DNA of 64,000 bases from an uncultured Shewanella sp. (GCF_947495455.1 NZ_CANLZC010000003.1:61372-125371); one strand, 5' to 3'; shown: positions 9,508 to 19,074, counted from the stretch's first letter. Notes: a model not told the origin generated them from the sequence alone. Program-made: numbers and translations.

Positions 9508-11481
9508 ATGTTTGGTAAGTTAACATGGGATGCCATTCCTTGGCATAACCCCTTGCCCCTTGTTGCATCAGTGATGATGATCTTGGTGGTGCTGTATATT
9601 GGGTATCGCATTCAAAAAGCAGATAAATGGCGTTATTTGTGGGATGAGTGGATCACATCTGTTGATCATAAAAAAATCGGCATAATGTATATTCTCGTTG
9701 CCTTTGTCATGATGTTACGTGGCTTTTCTGATGCCATCATGATGCGCCTGCAATTGGCCATTGCCAGTGGTAATGAAGGCTATTTACCGCCAGAGCATTA
9801 TGATCAGATCTTTACCGCTCATGGCGTGATCATGATTTTCTTTGTGGCAATGCCGTTAGTGATAGGTTTAATCAACATTGTTGTACCACAGCAAATTGGT
9901 GCTCGCGATGTTGCTTTTCCTTTTATGAACTCCTTGAGTTTTTGGCTATTTGTTGCTGGCATGGCGCTGGTCAATATCTCATTAGGCATTGGCGAGTTTG
10001 CGACCACAGGCTGGTTAGCTTATCCGCCTTTATCTGAACTGTCTGGTAGTCCAGGGGTCGGTGTTGATTATTATATCTGGAGTCTGCAGATCTCAGGTAT
10101 TGGTACATTGCTTACAGGTATTAACTTCTTAGTGACGATTTTCAAAATGCGTTGCCCAGGAATGAAGTTAATGCGTATGCCCATTTTCACTTGGACAGCC
10201 TTATTTACCAATATTCTGATTATTGCTGCGTTTCCAGTCTTAACGGTGACATTGGCATTACTGGCGTTAGATCGTTATTTGGGGACGCATTTCTTTACTG
10301 CCACAGGTGGCGGCGATCAGATGATGTATGTGAATCTCATCTGGATTTGGGGTCACCCAGAAGTGTATATTCTGATTTTACCGGCTTTTGGTGTATTTTC
10401 AGAAGTGGTCAGTACCTTCGCTCGTAAGCGCTTGTTTGGTTACACTTCTATGGTGTATGCATCGGGTGTGATTTCTATTCTGGCTTTTAGTGTCTGGTTA
10501 CATCACTTCTTTACCATGGGGGCGGGGGCAAACGTCAATGCTTTCTTTGGTATTGCCACCATGATTATTTCTATTCCGACAGGGGTGAAGATTTTTAACT
10601 GGCTATTCACGATTTATCGTGGCCGTTTAAAGATGAATTTGCCAATCATGTGGACGCTGGCTTTCTTGTCAACTTTTACTGTGGGTGGAATGACAGGGGT
10701 CTTACTTGCGGTGCCCGGTGCAGACTTCTTGTTACATAATAGTTTATTCCTGATTGCTCACTTCCATAATGTGATTATTGGTGGTGTGGTCTTTGGTATG
10801 TTTGCGGGCTACAGCTACTGGTTCCCTAAAGCTTTTGGTTTCAAGCTTGAAGAGAAAAAGTGGGGTAAACGTGCGTTTTGGTTCTGGGTAGTTGGCTTCT
10901 ATTTTGCCTTTATTCCATTATACGCCCTTGGCTTTATGGGCATGACGCGTCGCTTAAGTCATTATGATCCATCAACGGGCTGGCAGCCCTTGTTATTGGT
11001 GGCATTGTCGGGTGCGGTCATGGTGATGTTAGGTATTGCTTGTCAAGTGGTTCAACTTTACGTCAGTATTCGTGATCGTAAAGAAAACCTTGATGTGACT
11101 GGTGATGCATGGGATGGCCGTACGCTTGAATGGCAAACCAGTTCACCTCCAGCGCATTATAATTTTGCCTTTACGCCAGTTGTGGGTAGCCGTGATAGCT
11201 TTTGGGAAGATAAGCAGAAAAACGGTGGCAAATTACCTAAAGAAACACGTCCATATGTAGATATTCATATGCCACGTAATACCAGTGCTGGATTTATTAT
11301 TTCCGCATTTTCCTTAGTGTTTGGTTTTGCCATGATCTGGCATATTTGGTGGCTTGCTGGCGTGAGTGTTATTGGTATGTTTATCAGCTTTGTTTGTCGT
11401 TGTTTCGATACAGATGTTGATTACTATGTACCAGCAGCAGAAGTTGAAGCGACCGAAAAATTGAGGGCTCAAAATGTCTAG
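9508..11481 (+). CDS. cyoB: Cytochrome bo3 ubiquinol oxidase subunit I (catalytic)
   Basis: A 657-residue haem-copper oxidase core subunit with about 15 membrane helices. The haem and copper ligands are readable: His105 in TAHGVIMIF, His283 and the cross-linked Tyr287 in GHPEVY, His332-His333 in LHHFFT, and His418 and His420 in AHFHNV. These lie one residue before the E. coli CyoB numbering. GHPEVY also carries the Glu (285) of the D-type proton channel. This subunit binds ubiquinol, haem b, haem o3 and copper B and pumps protons. Its 3' end overlaps cyoC by 8 bases, indicating translational coupling. Confidence 0.98.
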   Translation: MFGKLTWDAIPWHNPLPLVASVMMILVVLYIGYRIQKADKWRYLWDEWITSVDHKKIGIMYILVAFVMMLRGFSDAIMMRLQLAIASGNEGYLPPEHYDQIFTAHGVIMIFFVAMPLVIGLINIVVPQQIGARDVAFPFMNSLSFWLFVAGMALVNISLGIGEFATTGWLAYPPLSELSGSPGVGVDYYIWSLQISGIGTLLTGINFLVTIFKMRCPGMKLMRMPIFTWTALFTNILIIAAFPVLTVTLALLALDRYLGTHFFTATGGGDQMMYVNLIWIWGHPEVYILILPAFGVFSEVVSTFARKRLFGYTSMVYASGVISILAFSVWLHHFFTMGAGANVNAFFGIATMIISIPTGVKIFNWLFTIYRGRLKMNLPIMWTLAFLSTFTVGGMTGVLLAVPGADFLLHNSLFLIAHFHNVIIGGVVFGMFAGYSYWFPKAFGFKLEEKKWGKRAFWFWVVGFYFAFIPLYALGFMGMTRRLSHYDPSTGWQPLLLVALSGAVMVMLGIACQVVQLYVSIRDRKENLDVTGDAWDGRTLEWQTSSPPAHYNFAFTPVVGSRDSFWEDKQKNGGKLPKETRPYVDIHMPRNTSAGFIISAFSLVFGFAMIWHIWWLAGVSVIGMFISFVCRCFDTDVDYYVPAAEVEATEKLRAQNV

Positions 11482-12085
11482 TCTTGCAGTAGATAGCGTT
11501 CATACAGATCATGCCCATGAGCATGATGAAAGCTCAACTACCGTATTTGGGTTTTGGATTTATATCATGAGTGACTGCATTTTGTTTGCAACCTTGTTTG
11601 CAACTTATGCAGTATTGAGTAGCAGTACCTTTGGCGGGCCTTCAGCGGCTGAATTGTTTAACATGCCTTTTGTACTGGTAGAAACCTTTTTATTGTTAAC
11701 CAGTAGCTTTACTTATGGTTTAGCTATGCTGGCCATGCATAAAGAGAAGTCTTGTCAAGTGATTGGCTGGTTAATCGTCACTTTCCTATTAGGAGCAGGC
11801 TTTATTGGTATGGAACTTTATGAGTTCCATGAGCTTGTGATTGAAGGTCATAGCTGGCAAGCCAGTGCATTTCTCTCTTCATTTTTTGGCTTGGTAGCCA
11901 CTCATGGTTTACACGTATTTCTTGGTTTGATCTGGATGGTGATCATGATCTTCAGTGTGGCTAAATTTGGCCTGACCAAGCAAGTGAAAACGCGATTGAC
12001 TTGTCTGAGCTTATTTTGGCACTTTCTTGATATTATTTGGATTTGTGTCTTTACCGTGGTGTATCTAATGGGAGCGATTTCATGA
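11474..12085 (+). CDS. cyoC: Cytochrome bo3 ubiquinol oxidase subunit III
   Basis: A 203-residue polytopic membrane protein with five predicted helices. It begins with a His/Glu/Asp-rich cytoplasmic tail ([12 protein letters not shown]) and contains the subunit III motifs [31 protein letters not shown] and [12 protein letters not shown]. It overlaps cyoB by 8 bases and cyoD by an ATGA, so all three are translated together. Subunit III stabilises the oxidase core and has no cofactor. Length matches the E. coli protein (204 residues). Confidence 0.97.
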   Translation: MSSLAVDSVHTDHAHEHDESSTTVFGFWIYIMSDCILFATLFATYAVLSSSTFGGPSAAELFNMPFVLVETFLLLTSSFTYGLAMLAMHKEKSCQVIGWLIVTFLLGAGFIGMELYEFHELVIEGHSWQASAFLSSFFGLVATHGLHVFLGLIWMVIMIFSVAKFGLTKQVKTRLTCLSLFWHFLDIIWICVFTVVYLMGAIS

Positions 12086-12417
12086 GTGGATCACACACTA
12101 CCAGTAGTGGTGCCGATCATGGCACCCTAAAGTCTTATATTATAGGCTTCATTCTGTCTATTTTATTGACAGTCATTCCATATTACCTTGTGGTTGAGCA
12201 AAGTTTGCCATTGACTACTGTGGTAATGGCGATTGTTGTTTTAGGTGTCGCACAATTAATTGTGCAATTAGTTTTTTTCTTACACTTAAACACTAAGTCT
12301 GAACAAGGATGGAATTTCCTTTCCTTTGTTTTTACCGCCGTGATTGTTGCCATTTTATTAGCAGGTTCACTATGGATCATGTACAACCTCAGAATCAACA
12401 TGATGATGATGCACTAA
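12082..12417 (+). CDS. cyoD: Cytochrome bo3 ubiquinol oxidase subunit IV
   Basis: A 111-residue protein with three membrane helices and a short polar N-terminus ([14 protein letters not shown]). A start at 12082, overlapping the cyoC stop as ATGA, gives the family length (E. coli 109). A longer frame from 12037 would add residues encoded inside cyoC and is not needed. Conserved segments include [15 protein letters not shown] and [10 protein letters not shown]. CyoD helps assemble the copper B site of subunit I. Its 3' end overlaps the cyoE start by 46 bases. Confidence 0.96.
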   Translation: MSGSHTTSSGADHGTLKSYIIGFILSILLTVIPYYLVVEQSLPLTTVVMAIVVLGVAQLIVQLVFFLHLNTKSEQGWNFLSFVFTAVIVAILLAGSLWIMYNLRINMMMMH

Positions 12418-13262
12418 GGTTAAAAGATCTTATTTCAGTGACTAAGCCCGGTATTATACTGGGCAATCTTATCACTGTGATAGGCTGCTTTTTTCTTGCG
12501 TCAAAAGGAGAGTGGCATGCTGCTCTCCTGTTTAAAGTCATCATAGGGATCAGCTTAGTCATTGCCTCTGGTTGTGTTTTTAATAATTACATAGACAAAG
12601 ACATTGATAAGTTGATGGAGCGCACGCAAACTCGCGTTATGGTGCGTGGGCTGCTGCCAGATTGGTTTGCGCTAAGTTATGGTGTGTTGCTCGGTGGGCT
12701 AGGTTTTGCCTTTTTAGGCAGTATTAACTTACTGACACTCGCAATGGGGGCGATTGGCTTTATTTTCTATGTGGGTGTATATAGCTTATGGGCTAAGCGT
12801 CATACTGAATACGGCACTGTGATTGGTGCTGTATCGGGTGCAATGCCAATGGCTGTGGGGTATTGTGCTGTGAGTAATCATCTGGATGCTGGCGTGATCA
12901 CTCTGGTTTTAATCAGTATTCTGTGGCAAATACCCCATTCTTATGCCATTGGCGTATTTCGCTCTAAGGATTATCGTAATGCGAGTATTCCTATTTTATC
13001 GGTAACGAGAGCGATATCCACAGTCAAAGTACACAGCTTGGCATATGTGATCGCGTTCAGTCTGACTTGTGTGCTGCTGTATGCCTTAGGTTATGCGGGT
13101 AAGATTTACTTGATTACTATGCTTGTACTGAGTGCATGGTGGATTAAATTGGCTTGGCAAGGTTTTTCAACGAAAGATGATAAAAAATGGGCGAAGAAGA
13201 TGTTCTTCTTTTCTATCATTATTATTAGTATTTTTAGTTTGTTAATTGGTTTAGGTTTATAA
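12372..13262 (+). CDS. cyoE: Haem O synthase (protoheme IX farnesyltransferase)
   Basis: A 296-residue UbiA-type prenyltransferase that adds a farnesyl group to haem b, making the haem O of the oxidase. Motifs are VTKPGIILGNLITVIG, the first Asp-rich motif NNYIDKDIDKLMERT and the segment VYSLWAKRHTEYGTVIG. The start was placed at the ATG at 12372 because no later start precedes the conserved VTKPG segment. This means a 46-base overlap with cyoD, larger than elsewhere in the operon. Length equals E. coli CyoE (296). It is the last cyo gene and a strong terminator follows. Confidence 0.95.
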   Translation: MDHVQPQNQHDDDALRLKDLISVTKPGIILGNLITVIGCFFLASKGEWHAALLFKVIIGISLVIASGCVFNNYIDKDIDKLMERTQTRVMVRGLLPDWFALSYGVLLGGLGFAFLGSINLLTLAMGAIGFIFYVGVYSLWAKRHTEYGTVIGAVSGAMPMAVGYCAVSNHLDAGVITLVLISILWQIPHSYAIGVFRSKDYRNASIPILSVTRAISTVKVHSLAYVIAFSLTCVLLYALGYAGKIYLITMLVLSAWWIKLAWQGFSTKDDKKWAKKMFFFSIIIISIFSLLIGLGL

Positions 13263-13295
13263 GCTAATAGAAACGGTGTGAGTCATAAGATCATT

Positions 13296-13331
13296 AAAAA
13301 GGAATGATGTTTTAGGCATCATTCCTTTTTT
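13296..13331 (+). terminator. Rho-independent terminator of the cyo operon
   Basis: A 14-base perfect stem (13296-13309 with 13317-13330; GGAATGATG/CATCATTCC core with flanking A and T runs) and a 7-base loop lie 33 bases after the cyoE stop. Confidence 0.9.
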
Positions 13332-13362
13332 GTTGGCTGTTTTTTAAGGGAATACAATTAAA

Positions 13363-13594
13363 TAACCTGAACTCGGGATAATGAGTGTCAACAATATTAT
13401 GAAATTCATTTAATATCAGCAAATTAAATAAAATTGGGTTATCCTTTATTTTCAAAATTGGCTTAATACTGCAATTTTTGTCGATATCAAGGCGAGATTT
13501 CGTATCTAATAGCAGGCTATTAATAGAAAGCACAACACAGATAGGGGCAAAAATAGCGCTATTAAGCGGCGCTGCTTATCCCGAGTTCAGGTTA
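13363..13594. repeat. MITE-like element with 19-base terminal inverted repeats, touching the tusE stop
   Basis: The ends 13363-13381 and 13576-13594 are perfect 19-base inverted repeats (TAACCTGAACTCGGGATAA). If the ends are taken one base inside, AAAT flanks both sides (13360-13363 and 13594-13597) as a possible target duplication. The interior has no transposase. It contains a box TCAAGGCG (13487) and CAACACAGATAG (13533) flanked by a 9-base stem (13474-13482 with 13546-13554, one wobble pair). The same box and spacing occur in the repeats at 48058 and 63662. The right end supplies the stop codon of tusE. Confidence 0.75.
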
Positions 13595-13930
13595 AATACA
13601 TTTGGCTGGCTTAGGCAAGCCTGCAATTTTAGTGGCTTGTTTAGCGGGGCCCTGTGGAAACAGCTTATACAAATATTTAGAGTTACCTTTCTCACTGCCT
13701 AAGGTTTGCCCTATTGCTTTTACTAATACACGAATAGCTGGGCTGGTTTTATATTCTAAGTAAAAATCACGTACAAAATGTATCACTTCCCAGTGAGCAT
13801 CAGTGAGTTGAATATTGTCTAGTTGTGCGATTACCTCACCCAGATCGGGAGACCAGTCGGTGACATTTTTCAAGTAACCTTGGTGATCGACTTCAATTTG
13901 TCGGTGATTAAAAGTAATATGTTTTACCAC
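13592..13930 (-). CDS. tusE: Sulfurtransferase TusE (DsrC family)
   Basis: A 112-residue DsrC-family protein, the last carrier of the Tus relay. It takes sulfur from TusBCD and delivers it to MnmA for 2-thiouridine synthesis at the tRNA wobble position. The family C-terminus is intact, with [20 protein letters not shown] and a final KCI, so the catalytic Cys is the penultimate residue (Cys111). [15 protein letters not shown] is also typical. It starts at GTG with AAGG seven bases upstream and overlaps the tusB stop. The stop codon is made by the inverted repeat of the neighbouring mobile-like element, which sits exactly behind the last conserved residue. Confidence 0.94.
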   Translation of the reverse strand: MVKHITFNHRQIEVDHQGYLKNVTDWSPDLGEVIAQLDNIQLTDAHWEVIHFVRDFYLEYKTSPAIRVLVKAIGQTLGSEKGNSKYLYKLFPQGPAKQATKIAGLPKPAKCI

Positions 13931-14205
13931 GTGATGACCTTTTCGTGCTTGAGTGTTTGGTTGATAAATTCGCTATAATCTATGATGTTAAAGTGAGATA
14001 ATCGAGAGGCTAACCCTCTGGCATTCACATCGTCTTTTAATAAAAAAATCGTGTATGCTTTTAGCTGTTCTTGCCATGGTGTTTGTAATAAGGTGTAAAG
14101 CCCATTGCCGCTGAATAATAGGCTGTCATGATTTGCGGCATAGCGAAGGCAAGTTGCTAGGGCATTGTCTTCATTGGCAGAATGTTGAATGTGGTGTAAA
14201 ATCAT
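13924..14205 (-). CDS. tusB: Sulfurtransferase complex subunit TusB (DsrH family)
   Basis: A 93-residue protein beginning MILHHIQHS, one of three subunits of the TusBCD hexamer that passes persulfide sulfur from TusA to TusE. The start at 14205 was chosen because it overlaps the tusC stop as TAATG. A frame beginning 12 bases upstream would need TTG and enters tusC. The family pattern is visible in [27 protein letters not shown] and the ending VITW. It overlaps tusE by a few bases. TusB is structural and its own cysteine is not required in E. coli. Confidence 0.9.
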   Translation of the reverse strand: MILHHIQHSANEDNALATCLRYAANHDSLLFSGNGLYTLLQTPWQEQLKAYTIFLLKDDVNARGLASRLSHFNIIDYSEFINQTLKHEKVITW

Positions 14206-14561
14206 TAAAATACCCAAACTTGATCGGCAGATTGTAATTGTTTTTGGATCCTGTCTGGCTCACAAACTGTGGTGGGAATAAAAAAATCATCATCAGTTAA
14301 TCCAAAAGTATCCATGCTCTCTTTGCACACGAGAATAGTGTCTATGTCGTATAAAGGTAATGCCTTAAAGGTGGCAATATAATCTTTGCAACCGATACGT
14401 TCTGGTGCCTGCTCTTTGAGTAAGTTAAACAGGCCGTCAAAGGTGAAAATTAAGCTGACTTCTTGATCATAACTTGCGCTGAGTAAGGCAAGATCGAACC
14501 CTTCTCTTCCTGCTGTATTGTCATGTGGGCCTTTTCTGAAAATAATAGTGACTTTTTTCAT
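14205..14561 (-). CDS. tusC: Sulfurtransferase complex subunit TusC (DsrF family)
   Basis: A 118-residue protein starting MKKVTIIFRKGPHD. AGGA stands six bases upstream of this ATG, and E. coli TusC has the same start and length (119). A longer frame from 14615 would overlap tusD by 32 bases and is not supported. Typical segments are NTAGREGFDLALLSASYD, YIATFKALPLYDIDTILVC and DQVWVF. It is part of the TusBCD sulfur relay complex in the cytoplasm and is cotranscribed with tusD, tusB and tusE. Confidence 0.92.
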   Translation of the reverse strand: MKKVTIIFRKGPHDNTAGREGFDLALLSASYDQEVSLIFTFDGLFNLLKEQAPERIGCKDYIATFKALPLYDIDTILVCKESMDTFGLTDDDFFIPTTVCEPDRIQKQLQSADQVWVF

Positions 14562-14583
14562 CTGGGTTCCTAAAACATTTTTC

Positions 14584-14973
14584 TTAAAAACTGAGCAGTC
14601 TATCGGCTTTTTCAATGCCGGTTACCAGTTCGCCTAATCCTGCCATGGTAAAAGGGGGCTGCATATTCCAGTGTGAATAGCCATTTTCTTTTGCTTCCGT
14701 TTCGGAGATTACGCCCCTTCTTAGCGCTGCTGATGCACAGTTGACCAGCGGGATTTGGTATTGTTCGCTTAAGGTTTGCCACGCAGCATGTAAATCAAGT
14801 TCATCATTAGCCGGTGTATTGAGTTGATTGGTATTGAATACTCCATCTTGGTAAAAAAAAATATGTAAGACATCATGGCCAGCTTCTAATACCGCTTTTG
14901 TGCAACGATAAGCTCGATAGCTGGCACTGGTACTGTATGCGGGGCTGTTGACTTGTATGATAAATTTGCTCAT
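14584..14973 (-). CDS. tusD: Sulfurtransferase complex subunit TusD (DsrE family)
   Basis: A 129-residue DsrE-fold protein carrying the active cysteine of the TusBCD complex: Cys79 in VNCASAALRRGVI, matching Cys78 of E. coli TusD. Other family segments are FFYQDGVFNTNQL and FTMAGLGELV. It accepts sulfur from TusA and passes it to TusE. First gene of the tusDCBE operon, with no gene in the 89 bases upstream. Having tusE inside the operon differs from E. coli, where tusE sits apart beside yccA. Here yccA is also nearby, about 0.8 kb upstream on the same strand. Confidence 0.94.
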   Translation of the reverse strand: MSKFIIQVNSPAYSTSASYRAYRCTKAVLEAGHDVLHIFFYQDGVFNTNQLNTPANDELDLHAAWQTLSEQYQIPLVNCASAALRRGVISETEAKENGYSHWNMQPPFTMAGLGELVTGIEKADRLLSF

Positions 14974-15062
14974 GTAAAGGGAGATACTTTCAAATAATGT
15001 GTCTATGGTAACGCAAAATCGACCATGAGGGGATTTTTTGTGTGTTAACCTTAGTGCGAATG

Positions 15063-15722
15063 TCAGTCTTTCTTGAGGTGACTATTTTCGATTTGGTCAG
15101 CAATATTTTCAACTTCACCAGGTTGTAAGTGTTCGAGTTGAATATTGCCAATTCGTACACGAATTAATCGCAAAGTCGGTAATCCTACTGCGGCTGTCAT
15201 TTTACGTATTTGCCGATTTTTTCCTTCACTGAGACAGATACTTATCCAGCTCGTTGGACCATGTCTGGCATCGCGAATTTGTCGGCCTCGTGGTGGCAGT
15301 GTGGGTTTAGTGTGAAGTTGACGGATTTTGCAAGGTAAGGTTTGATACTTTTTGCCTTTAATGCCGATTTCCACCCCCCTTTGTAATCGCCTAAGTGCCT
15401 CCTCATTCACTTCGCCATCGAGTTGTATCCAATACTCTTTTTCAACATGTTTACCGCAAATATTATAGCTAAATTGACCGTCGGTGGTGAGTAATAATAA
15501 TCCTTCAGAGTCATGATCGAGTTGCCCCACAGCCATGGTCTTTTTTGGAAAAGGGTAAAGATCACCTAATACTTGTTTGGGCCTTTTAGCTTCTTGTACA
15601 AATTGACTTAAACATCCATAGGGCTTGAACAGTTTAAAGTAATGAAGGGAAGAAGCTGTTTGTTCTGGATTTAAGGGATCAATGAGCGTTGAATTTAGTT
15701 TGAGGGGCTGAATATTTGGCAT
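15063..15722 (-). CDS. rluE: RsuA/RluE-family 23S rRNA pseudouridine synthase
   Basis: A protein of about 219 residues that should isomerise a uridine of rRNA to pseudouridine. The catalytic segment is VGQLDHDSEGLLLLTTDG with the nucleophilic Asp near residue 69. The usual GRLD is GQLD here, which is seen in some members. Later motifs are KEYWIQLDGEV, LPCKIRQL and ISICLSEGKNRQIRKM. It lacks the N-terminal S4 domain of RluB/RsuA/RluF, which together with its length fits RluE (23S U2457). ATG at 15722 is preferred, with GTG at 15725 as an alternative. There is no strong ribosome site. Family assignment is firm, RluE is likely. Confidence 0.85.
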   Translation of the reverse strand: MPNIQPLKLNSTLIDPLNPEQTASSLHYFKLFKPYGCLSQFVQEAKRPKQVLGDLYPFPKKTMAVGQLDHDSEGLLLLTTDGQFSYNICGKHVEKEYWIQLDGEVNEEALRRLQRGVEIGIKGKKYQTLPCKIRQLHTKPTLPPRGRQIRDARHGPTSWISICLSEGKNRQIRKMTAAVGLPTLRLIRVRIGNIQLEHLQPGEVENIADQIENSHLKKD

Positions 15723-15756
15723 CACATTGATAAATCTTTAATCTTGACTTATTAAA

Positions 15757-15781
15757 TAAAAAAGGCCCATGTTGGGCCTTT
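15757..15781 (-). terminator. Rho-independent terminator of yccA
   Basis: A 9-base GC-rich stem AAAGGCCCA/TGGGCCTTT (15761-15769 with 15773-15781) has a 3-base loop. Read on the minus strand it ends in a T run, just after yccA. Confidence 0.85.
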
Positions 15782-15810
15782 GAAAGAGATTTTGAAAGGT
15801 AAAAGGATAA

Positions 15811-16470
15811 TTAATCGTTATTACCAATTCCCATCAAGTTAAGTAGAGCGATAAATAGATTAATAAAATCTAAATATAATGAAACTGTTGCTCGAATATA
15901 GTTGGTTTCACCACCGTTAACGATGCGGCTCGTATCATATAAAATAAAGCCAGTCATTAACAATGCCAGCCCTGCATTCATCGCCATAAATACTGGTCCA
16001 CTACCGAGGAAAATATTGACAATGGAACCGACAATGACGATTACCAGACCTGCCACTAAGAAGCCTCTCATGAACGAGAAGTCTTTTTTAGTGGTAATGG
16101 CATAACCTGATAGTGTGATAAAGATCAGAGAGGTCAGTCCTAGTGCTTGCATGATGAGTTGAGGGCCATTGGCCATACCTGCATAATGGCTAAGGATGTA
16201 ACCTAAAGATGCTCCTTGCATGCCAGTAAAAGCGAAAACCCAAAAAATACCCGATTGGCTTTCGGCTTTTTTTAGCGTAACAAAAAGCAAGATTAAGCTG
16301 CCAATAGAGAGTCCGAGAGACATCATAGGCCCAATTGATATTGCCATTGCCAAGCCGGCACAAACGGCTGAAAAGGCTAATGTCATTGACAATAACATAT
16401 AGGTATTTTTTAAAAGTTTGTTTACTTGCAGTCTGGATTGATCAGCAGAATAAACCGTTTGTTGTGACAT
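15811..16470 (-). CDS. yccA: Bax inhibitor-1 family inner membrane protein YccA
   Basis: A 219-residue protein with seven membrane helices and the family ending HYAGMANG, then GGETNYIRATVSLYLDFINL. In E. coli YccA is a substrate and modulator of the FtsH protease and protects SecY when translocation jams. The ATG at 16470 (MSQQTVYSADQ) is preferred over an upstream TTG because GGAG lies at the right distance, and it gives the E. coli length (219). It precedes the pseudouridine synthase gene but has its own terminator. Confidence in family and orthology is high. Confidence 0.93.
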   Translation of the reverse strand: MSQQTVYSADQSRLQVNKLLKNTYMLLSMTLAFSAVCAGLAMAISIGPMMSLGLSIGSLILLFVTLKKAESQSGIFWVFAFTGMQGASLGYILSHYAGMANGPQLIMQALGLTSLIFITLSGYAITTKKDFSFMRGFLVAGLVIVIVGSIVNIFLGSGPVFMAMNAGLALLMTGFILYDTSRIVNGGETNYIRATVSLYLDFINLFIALLNLMGIGNND

Positions 16471-16730
16471 AGCTTTCTCCAAAAACAGATTGATTAAGTA
16501 AAGACAGTGTAGTGATATAAAGGTGCTACTGTTCTAACATCCTGTTATTTTACAAAATCACTTACTCATTCATTAAATCATACCTCAGCCAGCGTCAAGG
16601 TTAAAGAGAGTCTGATTAAAGTTTATACAAAAATGGCAGAAATGTCAGATAAATCGGTTTTTTTGCGCATTTGTTTTCATCAAAGTCATTCACAGATCAG
16701 AGGCATAAGCGTGCAAAATAGAGCATGTTG

Positions 16731-17633
16731 TTAATCTAACCAATCTTTATGGAGCTTTTTAGTATCACCTAAATAATCTAATACCCATGCCATTGCGGGG
16801 GATTGATTTGATGCGTTCCAAGCAAGACAACAAGGACTGGGGGCTTTTGGCCGTTCAAGCTGTTTTTCAATTAACGCACCGGTTTTAATAAAAGGCGCTG
16901 CGAAATGCATTGGCATGTAGCCTATTCCTAGCCCTTCACGGAAACAGTTTATGGCGCGGATCCAATCTGGCACCACTAAACGCCGTTGATTCTCAAGCAA
17001 CCAGGTCATACGTTTGGGAATTTCTCTGGAGGTATCTTCTAAACAAATTGAGGGATATGGGCGCATTTCGTCATCTTGAAGTGGGCGTGTAATGGGCGCT
17101 AAGGGGTGATGATTACTCACCAGAAAAGCCCATTCTATTTCGCCCATGTCTTTAAAGTGAAACTCGCCTCCTACAGGGATGGCCGTGGTGGCACCAATGG
17201 CAATATCACTGCGTTTAGTGGCAATGGACTCCCATACGCCATTAAAGACTTCGATGCGAATAATCAGCTCGACATTTTTGAATGTACGATAAAAGTCAGC
17301 AATCAAGGTGCTAATTTTATCTGCGCGCACAATATTATCAAAGGCGATGGATAAAGTCGGTTGCCAGCCATTGGCAATGCGCTTAGTGTCACTGCGCATT
17401 TCTTCCATATTCGTCAGTAAGCTGCGAGCGTGTTTCACAAAATATTCGCCAGCAGGGGTGAGGCTGACGCTACGATGATGGCGCTCAAATAATATCACGC
17501 CTAATTCTTCTTCTACTTGTTTTACGGCATAACTTACCGCTGAAGGTACTTTGTGTAATTTATTGGCAGCAGCAGTGAAACTGCCGACACGCGCGACCAT
17601 ATCGATAAGTTGAAGTGATTGTTCTGAGAGCAT
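16731..17633 (-). CDS. punR: LysR-type regulator PunR
   Basis: A protein of about 300 residues, with an N-terminal winged HTH (FTAAANKLHKVPSAVSYAVK) and a LysR effector domain. It resembles E. coli PunR (YdhB) along its length, including the signature segments FNGVWESIATKR, IAIGATTAIPVGG and WLLENQRRLVVPDW, and an ending with VLDYLGDTKKLHKDWL. It is transcribed away from punC, as in E. coli, where PunR activates the purine nucleoside transporter gene punC. The ATG at 17633 has AAGGA about ten bases upstream. The shared 120-base spacer should contain the operator. The neighbour pair strengthens the call. Confidence 0.92.
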   Translation of the reverse strand: MLSEQSLQLIDMVARVGSFTAAANKLHKVPSAVSYAVKQVEEELGVILFERHHRSVSLTPAGEYFVKHARSLLTNMEEMRSDTKRIANGWQPTLSIAFDNIVRADKISTLIADFYRTFKNVELIIRIEVFNGVWESIATKRSDIAIGATTAIPVGGEFHFKDMGEIEWAFLVSNHHPLAPITRPLQDDEMRPYPSICLEDTSREIPKRMTWLLENQRRLVVPDWIRAINCFREGLGIGYMPMHFAAPFIKTGALIEKQLERPKAPSPCCLAWNASNQSPAMAWVLDYLGDTKKLHKDWLD

Positions 17634-17753
17634 TATCGGCAATTCCTTGCTATGAGATTATTTGATAGCTAAGTTCAAAAATAAACGTTTCACAAGCTTT
17701 TAGCAAATGATTAAACTGTGCCGCTGTTTTACTTAGTCTTAATTTTTTAGCTT

Positions 17754-18959
17754 ATGAATTCAATTATTGATGTTAAATATTTCTTATTTCTCGCTTATCT
17801 TGCCTTATTGAGCATGTTAGGTTTTATTGCAACCGACATGTATTTACCTGCATTTAAAGCGATTGAAACCAGCTTCGACGCTCAATCGAGCCATGTGGCC
17901 ATGTCGCTAACCAGTTTCTTGGCTGGATTAGCGTTAGGGCAATTATTGTATGGCCCATTAGTGCAACGTATGGGAAAGCGTGGAGCATTGATCTTAGGCC
18001 TAGTGATTTTCGGCCTAGCCAGTTTTTGGTTAGCCAGCAGTGAAACGATTCTGAGTTTTAATATAGCACGTTTTTTCCAAGCATTGGGAGCCTGTAGCGC
18101 TGGGGTGATCTGGCAAGCGATAGTCATTGAAAAATATGATGCAGAAAAGGCACAAGGGGTTTTCGCTAATGTGATGCCTTTGGTTGCTCTATCACCTGCA
18201 TTAGCGCCAATTTTAGGTGCATTTTTATTGAATATTACTGGTTGGGAAGGGATTTTCTTTACTTTAACTGGGTTGGCAATTGCACTTGTTTTATTCACTT
18301 TGGTTCTTGTACCAAGTGATAAACAGGCTAAAAGTGCGGTTAAACCGAAAAACATTTCCTATTGCTCGATTTTAAAAAATAATCGTTATTTAGGTAATGT
18401 ATTCATTTTTGGCGCTTGTTCAGGTGCCTTTTTTGCTTATTTGACGCTTTGGCCTATTGTGATGGAGCAACATGGGTTTGCAGCGACAGAAATCGGCTTA
18501 AGTTTTATTCCACAAACCATCATGTTTATTGTTGGGGGTTATGCTAGCAAAATGGTTATCCGTAAGCTAGGGGCAGAAAAAGCATTAAAAGTGTTGCTGA
18601 TTTTGTTTGCTGTATGTGTAATGGGCATCGCGACTTGTACTCTCATTTTTACAGAATTGAGTTTGTATCCTCTACTGATTATTTTCTCTGTATTGGCTGC
18701 GGCTAATGGGGGCATTTATCCGATTGTGGTGAATAGTGCTTTGCAAGAATTTACTGAAAATGCGGCAAAAGCAGCAGGTTTACAAAATTTTATTCAGATC
18801 AGTGTTTCATTTGGCGCTTCAAGTATTGTGGCAATGTGGGCAGCTAAAGGTGAGATGGCCATTGGTGTTGGGATCGGCATTTGTGGTTTATTAGTGCTCG
18901 CGGCTTATAAGCTTAGAGGTTATCAATGTAAACGTGATTTATCTACAGTTACTCAGTAG
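17754..18959 (+). CDS. punC: MFS purine nucleoside transporter PunC
   Basis: A 401-residue major facilitator protein with 12 helices. It resembles E. coli PunC (YdhC) of the Bcr/CflA branch: LGFIATDMYLPAFKAI, LLYGPLVQRMGKRGALILG (motif A region), ACSAGVIWQAIV and AANGGIYPIVV. PunC carries purine nucleosides such as adenosine or inosine across the inner membrane. Older annotation calls this family drug exporters. The gene is divergent from punR. The ATG at 17754 has little ribosome-site sequence upstream, so a weak start is possible. The stop is 115 bases before tRNA-Ser. Confidence 0.9.
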   Translation: MNSIIDVKYFLFLAYLALLSMLGFIATDMYLPAFKAIETSFDAQSSHVAMSLTSFLAGLALGQLLYGPLVQRMGKRGALILGLVIFGLASFWLASSETILSFNIARFFQALGACSAGVIWQAIVIEKYDAEKAQGVFANVMPLVALSPALAPILGAFLLNITGWEGIFFTLTGLAIALVLFTLVLVPSDKQAKSAVKPKNISYCSILKNNRYLGNVFIFGACSGAFFAYLTLWPIVMEQHGFAATEIGLSFIPQTIMFIVGGYASKMVIRKLGAEKALKVLLILFAVCVMGIATCTLIFTELSLYPLLIIFSVLAAANGGIYPIVVNSALQEFTENAAKAAGLQNFIQISVSFGASSIVAMWAAKGEMAIGVGIGICGLLVLAAYKLRGYQCKRDLSTVTQ

Positions 18960-19074
18960 GCTGTGTTTTCAATCAGGTTATTTTGATTAAATTGATTGTT
19001 AAGTCATCACTTAGTTATTTTTTTAATACTTAGACTTTACAAGTTAACCTGTAGCTTATATTATTCGCGGCAGT

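Noticed and set aside
13312..13533. 73-codon minus frame and the overlapping plus frame at 13478
   Set aside because: Both run through the inverted repeats of the MITE-like element. The PEFRL segments are translations of the terminal repeat itself.
17882..18355. 157-codon minus-strand frame inside punC
   Set aside because: Shadow of a well-supported MFS gene. The sequence has no family character.
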